DNA from: Streptococcus mitis | GTDB taxonomy: Bacteria > Bacillota > Bacilli > Lactobacillales > Streptococcaceae | NCBI RefSeq assembly: GCF_002860865.1 | Contig: NZ_PKIE01000001.1 | Location: 806,001 to 870,000, forward strand | Direction of reading: 5' to 3' | Length of the DNA stretch: 64,000 nt | Part shown: positions 49,358 through 59,543 of the stretch, piece after piece | Position numbering within the stretch: the stretch's first letter is position 1 | Layout: each line of letters opens with the position of its first letter | Notes under the pieces: generated by a model | Database searches by the model: none | What the model saw: only the letters and a program-made list of their open reading frames with translations | What the model was told of the DNA's origin: nothing | Translations under genes and position numbers: made by a program

Positions 49358-50127
49358 GCTTGCTCCTCCTTCTCACGTGAGATAAAGTAATATCCAACAA
49401 CTAGGATAATACTAAAGAGAAAGACAAGGGCAGACAGAGCATTGATTTCTAGCGAAATCCCCTTACGAGCACGAGAGTAAATCTCGACTGACAGGGTTGA
49501 AAAGCCATTTCCCGTTACAAAGAAGGTCACAGCAAAGTCATCTAGCGAATAGGTGAAGGCCATGAAATAACCTGCAATGATAGACGGAGTCAGGTAAGGA
49601 AGCATGATTTCCTTGAACATCTGAAATTGACTGGCACCAAGGTCATAGGCCGCATGAATCATGTCACCGTTCATTTCCTTGAGTCGAGGCAAAACCATCA
49701 AGACCACGATAGGAATCGAGAAGGCCACGTGACTAGATAGAACAGTCAAAAAGCCAAGTGAAAACTTGAGTTGGGTAAAGAGAATCAAGAAGCTGGCACC
49801 AATCATAACATCAGGCGCAACCATGAGGATATTATTGAGTGAAAGAAAGGCTTCTTGGTATTTCTTACGAGACTGGTAAATGTAAATAGCTCCAAAAGTC
49901 CCGATAATGGTCGCAATCAAGGCTGACAAGAAGGCCAAGAAAAAGGTCTGGGTCACAATCAACATGAGACGACCATCGCCAAACATAGTTTTAAAATGGC
50001 TGAGGCTAAAGCCTGTAAAGCTATTCATGTCGTTGCCTGCGTTAAAGGCATAGCCAATCAGGTAAAAGATCGGCAGGTAGAGGACAAGAAAGACCAGTCC
50101 CAGATAAAGGTTGGCAAATTTTTTCAT
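49354..50127 (-). CDS. potC: Polyamine ABC transporter permease PotC
   Basis: This 257-residue permease has about six membrane segments and the EAA loop AAYDLGASQFQMFKEIMLP. The start [11 protein letters not shown] is chosen over the upstream extension because it overlaps potB by four bases, the pattern of the rest of the operon. It pairs with PotB. Confidence 0.93.
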   Translation of the reverse strand: MKKFANLYLGLVFLVLYLPIFYLIGYAFNAGNDMNSFTGFSLSHFKTMFGDGRLMLIVTQTFFLAFLSALIATIIGTFGAIYIYQSRKKYQEAFLSLNNILMVAPDVMIGASFLILFTQLKFSLGFLTVLSSHVAFSIPIVVLMVLPRLKEMNGDMIHAAYDLGASQFQMFKEIMLPYLTPSIIAGYFMAFTYSLDDFAVTFFVTGNGFSTLSVEIYSRARKGISLEINALSALVFLFSIILVVGYYFISREKEEQA

Positions 50128-50930
50128 CGTTCTCTCCTTTCCTTGGTCACCCACATGGTGATGAACATGGTCAGGATGAGAATCACACCGATGGTTGAAC
50201 CCATACCGTAGTTATCATTGGTCAGGAAATTCTGTTCAATGGCTGTCCCCAAGGTGATAACGCGATTCCCACCAATCAAACGGGTCAGCATGAAGAGACT
50301 CAAGCTAGGAATAAAGACAGACTGAACTCCACTTCTCACACCGTTCATCGATAGAGGAAAGATAACATGTCGGAAGGTCTCCCACTTGGTCGCACCGAGG
50401 TCATAGCTGGCATTGATGAGATTGTTATCCATATCGTCCAAGACATTGAAAATCGGCAAAATCATAAAGGGAAGCTCGATGTAGCTTGCGACAAAGATAA
50501 AGGAGAAATCGGTAAAGAGCAACTGTTGCGAACCGATTCCGATAAATTCAAGGAATTGGTTAATAGAGCCATTTTGACCAAAAATCCCAATAAAGGCATA
50601 GGCTTTAAGGAGCAAATTGATCCAGGTTGGCAGGATAATCAGCATGAGCCAAAGTTGACGGTGCTTGAGACGGGTCAAAAAGAGGGCTGTTGGATAGCTG
50701 ATAAGCAAGGTTACAAAGGTCACAATTCCTGCATAAAGCACGGAGTTAAAGCTCATTTTGAGGTAGGTCAAGTTTTGTGACGCAAAGTAAGATTTATAGT
50801 TTTCTATGCTAAACTGGCCTTCGATATTGAAAAAGGATTGACCGAAAATCAAGACCAAGGGTGCCAAGACAAAGAGGGCAATCCAAAGCATGTAGGGCAC
50901 TACAAAGAGTTTAGAGCTTGTTTTCTTCAT
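50124..50930 (-). CDS. potB: Polyamine ABC transporter permease PotB
   Basis: This 268-residue permease has about six membrane segments and the EAA loop [19 protein letters not shown]. The start [14 protein letters not shown] lies within the end of potA (20-base overlap). It partners PotC to form the channel. Confidence 0.93.
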   Translation of the reverse strand: MKKTSSKLFVVPYMLWIALFVLAPLVLIFGQSFFNIEGQFSIENYKSYFASQNLTYLKMSFNSVLYAGIVTFVTLLISYPTALFLTRLKHRQLWLMLIILPTWINLLLKAYAFIGIFGQNGSINQFLEFIGIGSQQLLFTDFSFIFVASYIELPFMILPIFNVLDDMDNNLINASYDLGATKWETFRHVIFPLSMNGVRSGVQSVFIPSLSLFMLTRLIGGNRVITLGTAIEQNFLTNDNYGMGSTIGVILILTMFITMWVTKERRER

Positions 50931-52068
50931 CTCTTTCCTCCTCGATTGCATTGATCAGACCTGCTTCTTGCTCTTCGATTTCCACGTATTCTTCGATACG
51001 AGCATCGAACTCTTCTTCGGTTTCATTGAGACGCATGATGTGGATGTCTTCTGGTTCAAAGTCCAGACCGATTTCCTCACCCACGATGGCCTTACGAGTT
51101 GAGTGGATCATCCATTCATTTCCAAGTTCGTCATAGGCGATAATTTCATAGTGGACTCCACGGAAGAGCTGGGTGTCGACCTTAACTTGGAGCTTGCCTT
51201 CTTCAGGAAGGGTAATACGCAAGTCCTCTGGACGAATCACGACCTCAACAGGTTCATTTGGCTTCATCCCCCCATCGACCGCTTCGAAGCGTTTGCCGTT
51301 AAACTCAACCAAGTAGTCCTCAATCATGGTTCCTGGCAAGATATTTGACTCACCGATAAAGGTCGCAACAAAGTGATTGATCGGCTCATCGTAGATATCC
51401 ACAGGTGTTCCAGACTGGACAATCTCACCATCATTCATAACAAAAATCCAGTCACTCATGGCCAGCGCTTCTTCCTGATCGTGAGTGACAAAGACAAAGG
51501 TAATGCCCAATCGTTGTTGTAGTTCACGCAGTTCGTACTGCATATCTGTTCGTAATTTTAAGTCAAGCGCTGACAGAGGCTCGTCCAACAAAACCACACG
51601 AGGTTGGTTGATGATGGCACGGGCAATAGCCACACGCTGGCGTTGTCCTCCAGATAGTTTACGAATGGAACGTTTTTCGTAACCTTCCAACTGAACCATC
51701 TTGAGAACTTCCGCTACGCGTTTCTCGATTTCTTTCTTATCAATCTTGCGCAAGCGGAGCGGAAAAGCAACATTTTCAAACACATTCATATGTGGAAACA
51801 AGGCATAGGATTGGAAGACCGTATGGACATCACGCTTGTTGGTTGGGATGTCATTGATACGGACACCGTCCAGCAAAATATCTCCTGTCGTCGCATCTAG
51901 CAAACCTGCAATGATGTTTAGGATAGTTGATTTCCCTGAACCAGATGCGCCTAGAAGGGTATAGAATTTCCCTTCTTCCAACTCAAAGTTGATATCTTTG
52001 AGAACCTTGGTGTTGCTGTCTTCAAAAACTTTAGAGACGTTTTTGAATTCAATAATTGGTTTTTTCAA
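50911..52068 (-). CDS. potA: Polyamine ABC transporter ATPase PotA
   Basis: This 385-residue ATPase has Walker [10 protein letters not shown], signature [15 protein letters not shown], Walker [14 protein letters not shown]-loop VTHDQEEA and a C-terminal TOBE domain ([10 protein letters not shown]). The last 40 residues are very acidic ([20 protein letters not shown]). It is the first pot gene; murB lies 159 bases upstream and is probably cotranscribed with it. Confidence 0.95.
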   Translation of the reverse strand: MKKPIIEFKNVSKVFEDSNTKVLKDINFELEEGKFYTLLGASGSGKSTILNIIAGLLDATTGDILLDGVRINDIPTNKRDVHTVFQSYALFPHMNVFENVAFPLRLRKIDKKEIEKRVAEVLKMVQLEGYEKRSIRKLSGGQRQRVAIARAIINQPRVVLLDEPLSALDLKLRTDMQYELRELQQRLGITFVFVTHDQEEALAMSDWIFVMNDGEIVQSGTPVDIYDEPINHFVATFIGESNILPGTMIEDYLVEFNGKRFEAVDGGMKPNEPVEVVIRPEDLRITLPEEGKLQVKVDTQLFRGVHYEIIAYDELGNEWMIHSTRKAIVGEEIGLDFEPEDIHIMRLNETEEEFDARIEEYVEIEEQEAGLINAIEEERDEENKL

Positions 52069-52227
52069 TTGTCATTTATTCCTTCTTTTTCATAGATTAA
52101 CAGATCAAGGCTCTGTCAGGCCGCTACTAGCTCGTGTAGGAGATTGAACTGCCTACATTTTTCTGCACTGACGATAGGCTTTCACCCCCTTTCCATGACA
52201 TAGCAGCAGCTTTTTAGCCAAAGCTTC

Positions 52228-53133
52228 CTACTTGCTTTCACCTAAAATACGGACTTCTCTCTCAAGAGTAACGCCAGAGTGTTCCTTGACTTTTTCGATC
52301 ACAGACTCAATCAAGTCTTCGTAGTCTTTAGCCGTTCCGTCAGCAACATTGATCATAAATCCTGCGTGTTTTTCTGACACTTCTACGCCACCGATACGAT
52401 AGCCTTTCAAGCCAGCTTCTGAAATTAATTGACCTGCAAAATGACCAACAGGACGCTTAAAGACCGAACCACAAGATGGGTATTCTAGAGGTTGTTTGAG
52501 TTCACGTAGGTGCGTCAAGCGGTCCATTTCTTGCTTGATAACCTGATGGGCTCCTGGAGCTAGGGCAAATTTAGCTGACAAGACAACTGCACCAGACTCT
52601 TGAATAGCTGAATGGCGGTACCCAAAAGCCAAATCTTTTGCAGACAGGGTCTCGATTTCTCCATCCTTGGTCAAGACCTTACAAGACTGCAAGATGTGGG
52701 CAATCTCACCACCATAGGCACCTGCATTCATAAAGACAGCACCGCCAACGCTCCCTGGAATGCCACAAGCAAACTCAAAGCCAGTCAAACTATGACGAAG
52801 GGCAATGCGAGTTGTTTCAATCAAGTTAGCACCTGCTTCTGCTTCAATAGTATAGCCATCAACAGAAACATTATTGAGCTTGTCACACAAGATGACAAAT
52901 CCACGAATTCCACCATCACGAACGATGATGTTGCTGGCATTCCCAAGAACCATCCAAGGGATATTTTCTTGATTGGCAAATTTGACAACGCGAGCCAACT
53001 CAAAACGATTTCGTGGAAAGACCAAATAATCGGCCTCTCCACCTACTTTTGTATAACTATAGCTATGCAAGGGTTCTTTAAAACGGATATCAATCCCTTC
53101 TAAAATTTCAAGCATTTTTTCTTTTACTGACAT
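52228..53133 (-). CDS. murB: UDP-N-acetylenolpyruvoylglucosamine reductase
   Basis: This 301-residue FAD enzyme reduces UDP-GlcNAc-enolpyruvate to UDP-MurNAc. Its motifs are [49 protein letters not shown], the catalytic-Ser region [11 protein letters not shown], and a C-terminal HAGFMIN. This is the type IIb form of Gram-positives. It precedes potABCD as in pneumococcus. The 52069-52227 gap contains only short inverted repeats (for example GTAGG...CCTAC) and no gene. Confidence 0.95.
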   Translation of the reverse strand: MSVKEKMLEILEGIDIRFKEPLHSYSYTKVGGEADYLVFPRNRFELARVVKFANQENIPWMVLGNASNIIVRDGGIRGFVILCDKLNNVSVDGYTIEAEAGANLIETTRIALRHSLTGFEFACGIPGSVGGAVFMNAGAYGGEIAHILQSCKVLTKDGEIETLSAKDLAFGYRHSAIQESGAVVLSAKFALAPGAHQVIKQEMDRLTHLRELKQPLEYPSCGSVFKRPVGHFAGQLISEAGLKGYRIGGVEVSEKHAGFMINVADGTAKDYEDLIESVIEKVKEHSGVTLEREVRILGESK

Positions 53134-53221
53134 GACACTCTTCCTTTTACAAAATTCATTCCATTATACCATTTTTAAGACCATTTGACGACCCTAAAAA
53201 AATCTTGGGCTTATTTTAAAC

Positions 53222-53246
53222 AAAAAAGAGGTTTCCCCTCTTTTTA
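53222..53246 (-). terminator. Terminator of the budA-YhfC operon
   Basis: AAAAAGAGGGG-AAA-CCTCTTTTTTG on the minus strand at the end of the YhfC gene. Confidence 0.85.
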
Positions 53247-53996
53247 TGATTTTTTGCAAAAGATTGCCTTTGTTCCATAGGCAACCAGAACAAGTTCAAG
53301 TGCTAGGACAACTTCAACCAAGACTGGATTGGTCAACCAGCCAACTTGGGCAAGAGATGGTGCCAGATCAAAGAAGGCATGTAGGCCATAGGCTGCTAGG
53401 AGATAAATCCATTTCTTCTGGCGAACAGCTTGGTAAACCCAAACAGTCAAGAGTAATTGGAAACCTAGCGCCAAGATTCTCTCAAAACCAAGCAAATAAA
53501 TCTGCCAGACTGATAGCGACTGAATAGTTTTCAACATATTTTCAGACAGCAATTGCATAACCTGTGGATTTTGCGTTTGAACTGCTGAGAGAACGATGTA
53601 GAGATTGATCAAACTAGTAAGACCTAAGAAAATCAACTCCAAGCCACCATGCCCCAATCCATAAGCCAAGGCATCTGCCTTTTCCAAACTTCTCTTTTTC
53701 TCCAACCATTTGAAGAAAACAAGACGAGCTGTTTCCTCAAAAAGAGCTGCCATGGCTAGTCCATAGACAATATAGACAAACGGATGGTCTTGCAAGAGGG
53801 CAATACTACCGTCTTTTTGAGGATGAAGAACTATGATATGAATCAATTTTTCTAGAATCTGTGAAGAGAGAAAGAAGGCAACAGCCCCCAAGCCCAAGAC
53901 AGCTAGATTAATCTGGTATTTCTTTTTGGTATACCAAATACTCCCTAGCAAGAGAGCCAGCAACAGCACCATGGTAATGATAATATGAGTGGTCAT
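53244..53996 (-). CDS. YhfC-family intramembrane metalloprotease-like protein
   Basis: This 250-residue protein has seven or so membrane segments and the motifs EETARLVFFKW and GLGHGGLELIFLG. These are the Glu-Glu and His-x3-Glu pattern of the YhfC/PrsW-CPBP-like membrane protease group. The substrate is unknown. It lies nine bases after budA in the same transcript. Confidence 0.85.
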   Translation of the reverse strand: MTTHIIITMVLLLALLLGSIWYTKKKYQINLAVLGLGAVAFFLSSQILEKLIHIIVLHPQKDGSIALLQDHPFVYIVYGLAMAALFEETARLVFFKWLEKKRSLEKADALAYGLGHGGLELIFLGLTSLINLYIVLSAVQTQNPQVMQLLSENMLKTIQSLSVWQIYLLGFERILALGFQLLLTVWVYQAVRQKKWIYLLAAYGLHAFFDLAPSLAQVGWLTNPVLVEVVLALELVLVAYGTKAIFCKKS

Positions 53997-54005
53997 TTTC
54001 GTCTC

Positions 54006-54737
54006 CTATTCTGCCTTTTCAATATCTTTTTTCATCTCGTCAACATTGAACTTAGCAAACAAGTATTGACGGTCTTGGACTGGGAAACGTTGGTCCAACT
54101 GGTCAACTGCTCCCACCTCGATAATGCCTTCCTTGATGACAAAGTCCATGACATGCCCACCGAAGGTCAGGTCATCTGAAATGAAGTGCAGATGGTAGCC
54201 TGCCACACTAACTCCATGGAAAATCTCTGGCGTCCAGAAACCAACGATGGTCCCCGCCACATTGTCACGACTATATTCCGGTTGATGGGTTGCAACCTCA
54301 GCAAACTTGGTATCTGGTGTTGACTTAGGAATCATACGCACATGCATATGCGAAAATTCCCCACGAATCTTAATAGAACGGAAAAGATTTTCTCCATCAT
54401 AATAAGACTCAATCCGCTCTTCCAATTCCTTGTCTGTCATCTCAAAGCGCTGTCGGAAAATAACCTCTGCCTGATGCGGTACTACTGCTGCATAAGGAAT
54501 AAGGGCATCTGGTGATACTTCCACAATTTCTGGCTGGTCTCCAGACCCTTTGGCCTGATAAGCCTTGCCATCTAAGACAATCAATTCTCCATCAATAGAA
54601 TCCAAGGTTCCCAAACCAAGGTCGCCATGCTCTAGTAATTCTCCTACCGTCATGGTACCACCATAAAGGCCAGCCATCAAGGCTCCAAGGGTATTGTATT
54701 GAAATAATTTCACTGGTTCCTGCACGTTCTTATCCAT
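54006..54737 (-). CDS. budA: Alpha-acetolactate decarboxylase
   Basis: This 243-residue enzyme converts alpha-acetolactate to acetoin, diverting pyruvate and draining the branched-chain amino-acid precursor. The zinc site GYHLHFISDDLTFGGH (His-x-His-x10-His) and QYNTLGALMAGLYGGTMTVGEL are diagnostic. Also called aldB or aldC in lactic acid bacteria. The start is near 54735-54737. Confidence 0.93.
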   Translation of the reverse strand: MDKNVQEPVKLFQYNTLGALMAGLYGGTMTVGELLEHGDLGLGTLDSIDGELIVLDGKAYQAKGSGDQPEIVEVSPDALIPYAAVVPHQAEVIFRQRFEMTDKELEERIESYYDGENLFRSIKIRGEFSHMHVRMIPKSTPDTKFAEVATHQPEYSRDNVAGTIVGFWTPEIFHGVSVAGYHLHFISDDLTFGGHVMDFVIKEGIIEVGAVDQLDQRFPVQDRQYLFAKFNVDEMKKDIEKAE

Positions 54738-54878
54738 TCTCTTTCTTATCTGTTATTCTATAAATGTTACTCCTAAGTATACCACATTTGCCCCTAGATG
54801 TGAAAGAGAGAAACACCCTAGACATTGCCAAGAAGGAAAAAAAAGGGTACAATGTAACAAAATCAAGGGAGGTCTGGA

Positions 54879-56150
54879 ATGAAGAAACAAAGCAAGTACC
54901 AAGAGGTCATAGCTTATCTGAAAAATAGTATCGAGTCTGGACGCTTTCCAACGGGAAGTCGCCTGCCTTCTATCCGTCAACTGAGCCTTGACTTTCACTG
55001 TAGCAAGGATACCATTCAACGAGCCCTACTGGAATTACGACACGAACAATACCTCTATGCCAAGCCCCAGAGTGGCTACTATGTATTAGAACAAGGGCAA
55101 CATCAAGATCTAGAAATCGAGGTTACGGACGAACATGCCAGCGCCTATGACGATTTCCGACTCTGTGTCAATGAAACCTTAATTGGCCGAGAAAACTACC
55201 TCTTCAACTACTATGACAACCAAGAAGGTTTAGAAGACTTAAGACAATCCATTCATAAGCTACTCTTTGACCAAGCCCTCTACTGCAAGGCTGACCAACT
55301 GGTACTGACTTCTGGCACCCAGCAAGCCTTATTTATTCTCTCTCAAATATCCTTTCCTAGCCAAGCCAAGGAAATCTTGGTGGAACAACCGACCTACCAT
55401 CGGATGAATCGTCTCTTGATTGCTCAGGGTCTGGACTATCAAACCATTGAACGAGGTATTGATGGGATTGACTTGGAGGAGCTGGAAGGCCACTTCAAAA
55501 CAAGAAAAATTAAGTTTTTCTACACCATTCCTCGTTTTCACTATCCTCTGGGGCATTCCTATTCTGAGCAGGACAAACGAGCTATTCTTGACTTAGCTGC
55601 CAAGTATGGTGTCTATATCGTAGAGGACGACTATTTGGGGGATTTGGACTCCAAGAAGGGCCAGACCTTCCACTATCTAGATACAGAGGAGCGCGTCATT
55701 TATATCAAGTCCTTCTCAACCAGCCTCTTTCCAGCCCTGCGGATTACGGCACTCATTCTGCCAAATGCTATCAAAGAAGCCTTTGTGGCCTACAAAAATA
55801 TCCTAGACTACGACAGCAACCTCATCATGCAAAAGGCCTTATCACTCTATATTGACAGTCAATTATTTGAGAAAAATCGTCTGGCTCGCTTGTCCAATCA
55901 GGAAACTTACCAAAAACAAATCGAGGAAATCTTAACTAAAACACCTTGTCCCCTTCCTCACTTTCCGCTTCATGATGGTTTATTGCTAGACCTCAGACAG
56001 TATCCTAAAATCGCCAGCCTAAAACACAGTCAGCTGAAATTGGACTTCTTTGAGGAGGCTTACTTGGATGCCTGCCCTTATCAATTTGCCAAGGTATCCT
56101 TAGAAAATCTGGAAAAGGTTTTAAACTATTTAAAAGCAGAATTGGATTGA
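54879..56150 (+). CDS. MocR-type regulator: GntR DNA-binding domain fused to aminotransferase
   Basis: This 423-residue protein has an N-terminal GntR winged helix (residues 1-75: YLKNSIESGRFPTGSRLPS, LSLDFHCSKDTIQRALLEL) and a class I aminotransferase-like domain. The domain has the PLP Asp (VEDDYLGDL) and the Schiff-base Lys in YIKSFSTSLFPALRI. MocR proteins sense PLP or amino-acid-derived ligands and often control pdx, gab or pat genes; none of these is adjacent. It is divergent from budA, and its target is unknown. It has a GGGAGG site. Confidence 0.9.
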   Translation: MKKQSKYQEVIAYLKNSIESGRFPTGSRLPSIRQLSLDFHCSKDTIQRALLELRHEQYLYAKPQSGYYVLEQGQHQDLEIEVTDEHASAYDDFRLCVNETLIGRENYLFNYYDNQEGLEDLRQSIHKLLFDQALYCKADQLVLTSGTQQALFILSQISFPSQAKEILVEQPTYHRMNRLLIAQGLDYQTIERGIDGIDLEELEGHFKTRKIKFFYTIPRFHYPLGHSYSEQDKRAILDLAAKYGVYIVEDDYLGDLDSKKGQTFHYLDTEERVIYIKSFSTSLFPALRITALILPNAIKEAFVAYKNILDYDSNLIMQKALSLYIDSQLFEKNRLARLSNQETYQKQIEEILTKTPCPLPHFPLHDGLLLDLRQYPKIASLKHSQLKLDFFEEAYLDACPYQFAKVSLENLEKVLNYLKAELD

Positions 56151-56171
56151 CTTCCAACTCTGCTTTTTTCT

Positions 56172-56279
56172 TATACTCTTCGAAAATCAAATTCAAACCA
56201 CGTCAGCGTCGCCTTACCGTACTCAAGTACAGCTTGCGGCTAGCTTCCTAGTTTGCTCTTTGATTTTCATTGAGTATTA
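56172..56279 (-). repeat. BOX element (A-C type), overlapping the end of a gene
   Basis: On the minus strand boxA (ACTCAATGAAAATCAAAGAG) begins right at the stop codon of the amino-acid-binding protein gene. BoxC-type sequence (GTAAGGCGACGCTGACG...GAAGAGTAT) ends near 56172. There is no boxB. The stop codon TAA of the upstream gene (56277-56279) lies at the edge of boxA. Confidence 0.87.
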
Positions 56280-57092
56280 TTCTTCAACTTCTGTTAGGCT
56301 TGCTGCTTTTTCAAGATAGCTTTGGTAGGTACCGTCATCCTTGAGTTTTTGGATAACCTTGTCCACCACTTCTTTCAAATCAGCACTATTTTTTCTAAGA
56401 GCAACTGCATTGGCTTCGCCGTCCTTCATCTTCAAGCTAACAGTTGCGACAGCTAGGTCAGCATTTTTAGCAGCGTAGCTAAGGGCAACTGGCTCATCCA
56501 TGTGAACAGCATCTACTTTTCCAGCCTGTAATTCATTAACAGCTTCACCCATATTGGTTAAGGAAGTCAGCTGAGCTTTTGGCAATTGTTCCTTGACCAT
56601 AGACTCTGGAACAGTCCCTTTTTGGGCTGCAATATTAGCACTTTCAAGGATAGTTAAATCCTTGTATTTTTCTACATCAGCCTTACGAACCAAGAAACTA
56701 ATCTTGTTTTCATAGTAAGGGATTGAAAAATCAAAGACTTCTTTTCTCTCATCAGTAGCGCTAATTCCCGCAACTGCTAGGTCAGCCTTACCAGTTTGAA
56801 GACTGGTCAAGACATTATCAAAACTCATGCTTGAAATTTCCAACTTCACCCCAAGTTCATCAGCAATAGCCTGGGCCATATCAATATCCGCACCGACTAC
56901 CTGATTTTTCCCGTCAACTAAGGATTGGAATTCAAAAGGTGCATAGTCAGGACTAGTCGCCACAACTAATTTCCCCTTTTGCTTAATGGCCTCAACAGCT
57001 GACTGAGAACCATTAGAACCCGACTGGCAAGCTACTAAGAAGAAACTTGCAAGAAAACTACATAAAACAAATATCCATTTTTTCGATTTCAT
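56277..57092 (-). CDS. Amino-acid ABC transporter substrate-binding lipoprotein
   Basis: This 271-residue lipoprotein has a signal peptide and lipobox (FFLVACQSG, Cys near 22). It carries the family 3 solute-binding signatures KLVVATSPDYAPFEF, GADIDMAQAIADELG and GKADLAVAGISATDERK. It binds a polar amino acid, possibly glutamine or cystine, but the ligand cannot be told from sequence. No permease or ATPase is adjacent. It is driven by a consensus promoter (57124-57152) with a Tn916-family element inserted just upstream. Confidence 0.92.
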   Translation of the reverse strand: MKSKKWIFVLCSFLASFFLVACQSGSNGSQSAVEAIKQKGKLVVATSPDYAPFEFQSLVDGKNQVVGADIDMAQAIADELGVKLEISSMSFDNVLTSLQTGKADLAVAGISATDERKEVFDFSIPYYENKISFLVRKADVEKYKDLTILESANIAAQKGTVPESMVKEQLPKAQLTSLTNMGEAVNELQAGKVDAVHMDEPVALSYAAKNADLAVATVSLKMKDGEANAVALRKNSADLKEVVDKVIQKLKDDGTYQSYLEKAASLTEVEE

Positions 57093-57123
57093 AAATAAAC
57101 AACCTCTCTGTTAATTTTGTATA

Positions 57124-57152
57124 ATTATAACGCTATCCAAGTTGCTTGTCAA
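57124..57152 (-). promoter_or_regulatory. Consensus promoter of the substrate-binding lipoprotein gene
   Basis: TTGACA (57147-57152), 17 bases, TATAAT (57124-57129) on the minus strand: both boxes are perfect. The mobile element joins the chromosome only a few tens of bases upstream of the -35 box. Confidence 0.9.
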
Positions 57153-57349
57153 GTATTTTTTGAATTTTTTATCTTAAACAAAGTATAAATTTCTAATTAT
57201 CTTTTTATATTTTCTTAAATGCTCGTAAAGCCTTATTCTATGTGCTTTCGAGTATTTTTACTGTAGGAAGATACTTCACGTTTCTTTGCATATTTCCTCA
57301 TGTCTTAGCTGTCAGAAGTGGTAAATAAGTAGTAAATTCATTTGTACTA

Positions 57350-58567
57350 CTAAGCAACAAGACGCTCCTGTTGCTTCTCTTTATTCAAGCGTTTCATTTC
57401 TGCCATTGCAGAATCGAATGTTGCATGTGCGTAATAGTTCAGCGTCATGGCTATATTAGCATGTCCCATAATGTACTGTAATGCCTTTGGATTCATTCCT
57501 GCATTTGCATAGTTGGTACAGAATGTATGTCGCAAACTATGTGGAGTGATGTGTGGCAATTTATCCTCGTTATACTTATTGTATTTCTTAACAAGACCTT
57601 TCATCATGCCGTTGTAATCACTTGCCACTTTTGGATAGTTCTTTCTATTAAGAAAGAGGAAATCACTATATCCATCAATCTCAACACGCTTATCATTCTT
57701 TCGATTCGCTAACACTCGCTTAAATGCTTGATAGGCTTCTTCAACCATAGGAACTTGACGTTCGCCACTTTTGGTCTTTGGTGTTTCAATGTAGTACCCA
57801 ATTTCAGTATCTCTCAATAGCTGATGGTCTATATTGACAAGACGATTCTCAAAATCTAAATCTGGAAGTGTCAAACCACCAAACTCTGAAATACGAAGAC
57901 CTGTTTTTAAGAGTATCAGAATTTCATCATAATTTTTGCTGTAGGTTTTATCAGCTTTTGCAAAGGCTAACAGTTTTTCTTCCTGTTCTTCTGTTAGTAC
58001 GGTCTTAGGGACAGTATCATCATCAAGAACTGCTTTCAGTTGAAAGTCAAATGGATTCTTCCGAACACAATCATCTTGTATAGCAATATGGAATGAAGCC
58101 TTTAAAGAACGTTTGTAGTTATTGATGGTTTGATAAGCATAACCATTTTCACTCATTCTAATAGCCCATTCTTTAGCGTCTGATGGCTTAATACTGTCAA
58201 TACTTCTTACACCTAACTTGTCTTTCTTCAAAATATCCATAAGATATTTGCGTCCAGTTTCAGTGTTTTTTCTAACCTTTGGTCTTTGAGCGTTCTGTTT
58301 TGCGTAAAGCTGGCAGAGTGTCATTTTCTTTCCTACAACATCAATACCATCATGAATGTCTTTCTGTAACTCTGCGATTTTCTCCCTAAGTGAGATACAA
58401 TCACGCTTTCCTGCTGGTACTCTGTCTGTAGCCACAAGTTTCCACGAGTAAACAAATTGCGGTTCTCCAAATGAATCTGTATATTTGTATAAGTATCTTC
58501 CGTCTTTTCGTTGGCTCTCTCCAGTCTTTAAAATTCGACCTTTATTGTCACGTCTTTTTTCTGACAT
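57350..58567 (-). CDS. int: Tn916-type tyrosine integrase
   Basis: This 405-residue integrase excises and integrates the element. The N-terminal arm-binding domain (residues 1-75) is followed by the core and catalytic domains, with TGLRISEFGG (Arg), TPHSLRHTFCTNYA (His-x2-Arg within HSLRH), GHANIAMTLNYYAH (second His and the Tyr nucleophile). Length and sequence are those of Tn916 Int. It is the last gene before the element end and reads outward towards the lipoprotein gene. Confidence 0.97.
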   Translation of the reverse strand: MSEKRRDNKGRILKTGESQRKDGRYLYKYTDSFGEPQFVYSWKLVATDRVPAGKRDCISLREKIAELQKDIHDGIDVVGKKMTLCQLYAKQNAQRPKVRKNTETGRKYLMDILKKDKLGVRSIDSIKPSDAKEWAIRMSENGYAYQTINNYKRSLKASFHIAIQDDCVRKNPFDFQLKAVLDDDTVPKTVLTEEQEEKLLAFAKADKTYSKNYDEILILLKTGLRISEFGGLTLPDLDFENRLVNIDHQLLRDTEIGYYIETPKTKSGERQVPMVEEAYQAFKRVLANRKNDKRVEIDGYSDFLFLNRKNYPKVASDYNGMMKGLVKKYNKYNEDKLPHITPHSLRHTFCTNYANAGMNPKALQYIMGHANIAMTLNYYAHATFDSAMAEMKRLNKEKQQERLVA

Positions 58568-58648
58568 GGCATTTGCTCCTTTCCTTTATGGAAAGAGCCT
58601 TGATACGACTTAATACTATTTTATCATATACAAGACCCTTTGGCTACG

Positions 58649-58852
58649 CTAGATTGCGTCCAATGTATCTATAATTTTTTCAAATTGTTTTCGTTTAATC
58701 TGAATACGATTGCCATTCATAATCAGCCAATTTGCATTTTTATTTTCCTCTGCCAAGCGTCGTAGCTTGTTTTCGCCAATACGAAAATATTTTGACGCTT
58801 CTTCAATGGTTAGGGTATAACGTTCCCAAATAGGAATGTCAGTCTGCTTCAT
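58649..58852 (-). CDS. xis: Tn916-type excisionase
   Basis: This 67-residue winged-helix protein ([20 protein letters not shown], then [17 protein letters not shown]) binds the element ends and favours excision by Int. It lies 81 bases upstream of int with the same orientation, as in Tn916. Confidence 0.95.
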
Positions 58853-59312
58853 AAAATCCTCCTTTCCAAATCACTTATTTGGATTTCATAAAAGTTGTTT
58901 TACCAGCAATCGAACAGCTTTAGCAAAGCTCACGGGAGTTCCACCCCTGCATGGTTCTCATGTAGCCATACTCATTGCCTGCGACGGTTTTATCACGCTC
59001 GGACTATTGACTGTATGGGAGTATCATTATCACGATAAGAATGTCGTTGCAGGCAATCCTGCTAAAGATTGCTTCTCGGATCACTAACATGAATCGCTCG
59101 CTATCTTTATAAGATAGGTCATGGCGGTTAGTTCCGTTGGCTCTTTTCTTATCGAAACGTATTCGATTACTTTTATTCAGTTTTCAAAGAACAATGGCTC
59201 GTTAGCCTATCAAAACACATTGAAAGCTCAATATGCTTTGGTGGAATAACAAACCTCCCTGTTCGGGAAGCGTGGAATGGTTTAGCACGCTTCCACGAAA
59301 GGAGAGAGGATA
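58853..59312. other. Tn916 segment between orf8 and xis, no confident gene
   Basis: This 460-base stretch of the element has one strong hairpin, GGAAGCGTG/CACGCTTCC (59262-59296), directly after orf8 on the minus strand and without a T run. A plus-strand ORF of 83 codons (58836-59087) overlaps the xis start and has unconvincing composition. Confidence 0.6.
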
Positions 59313-59543
59313 TTACTTAATTTCAAATGACAAAATCTTTGTAATCAGTCTGGTTTCCATTCTTCCACGTAAGACTTCATCAACGACCATACTTTGATTG
59401 CCATATTCATCTTTCATAAGTCGTAGGGAACGCTTCGTTATGTACCCTCTGTAATGATGTAGAATCTGGTTAATCGCTTCGGTATCGCCATCTGTTGCCT
59501 TTACAATGAGAGGAAAGGGAATCATAGGATATTGTGTTTTCAT
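59313..59543 (-). CDS. Tn916 Orf8-like helix-turn-helix protein
   Basis: This 76-residue protein (PMIPFPLIVKATDGDTEAIN, then QILHHYRGYITKRSLRLMKD) matches the small Orf8 of Tn916, with a sigma-factor region 2-like or HTH fold. It overlaps orf7 by four bases and probably helps the Orf7 regulator to drive xis-int and conjugation-gene transcription. Confidence 0.88.
   Translation of the reverse strand: MKTQYPMIPFPLIVKATDGDTEAINQILHHYRGYITKRSLRLMKDEYGNQSMVVDEVLRGRMETRLITKILSFEIK

Noticed and set aside
58836..59087. 83-codon plus-strand ORF near xis
   Set aside because: It overlaps the xis start in antisense, has no good SD and implausible composition.
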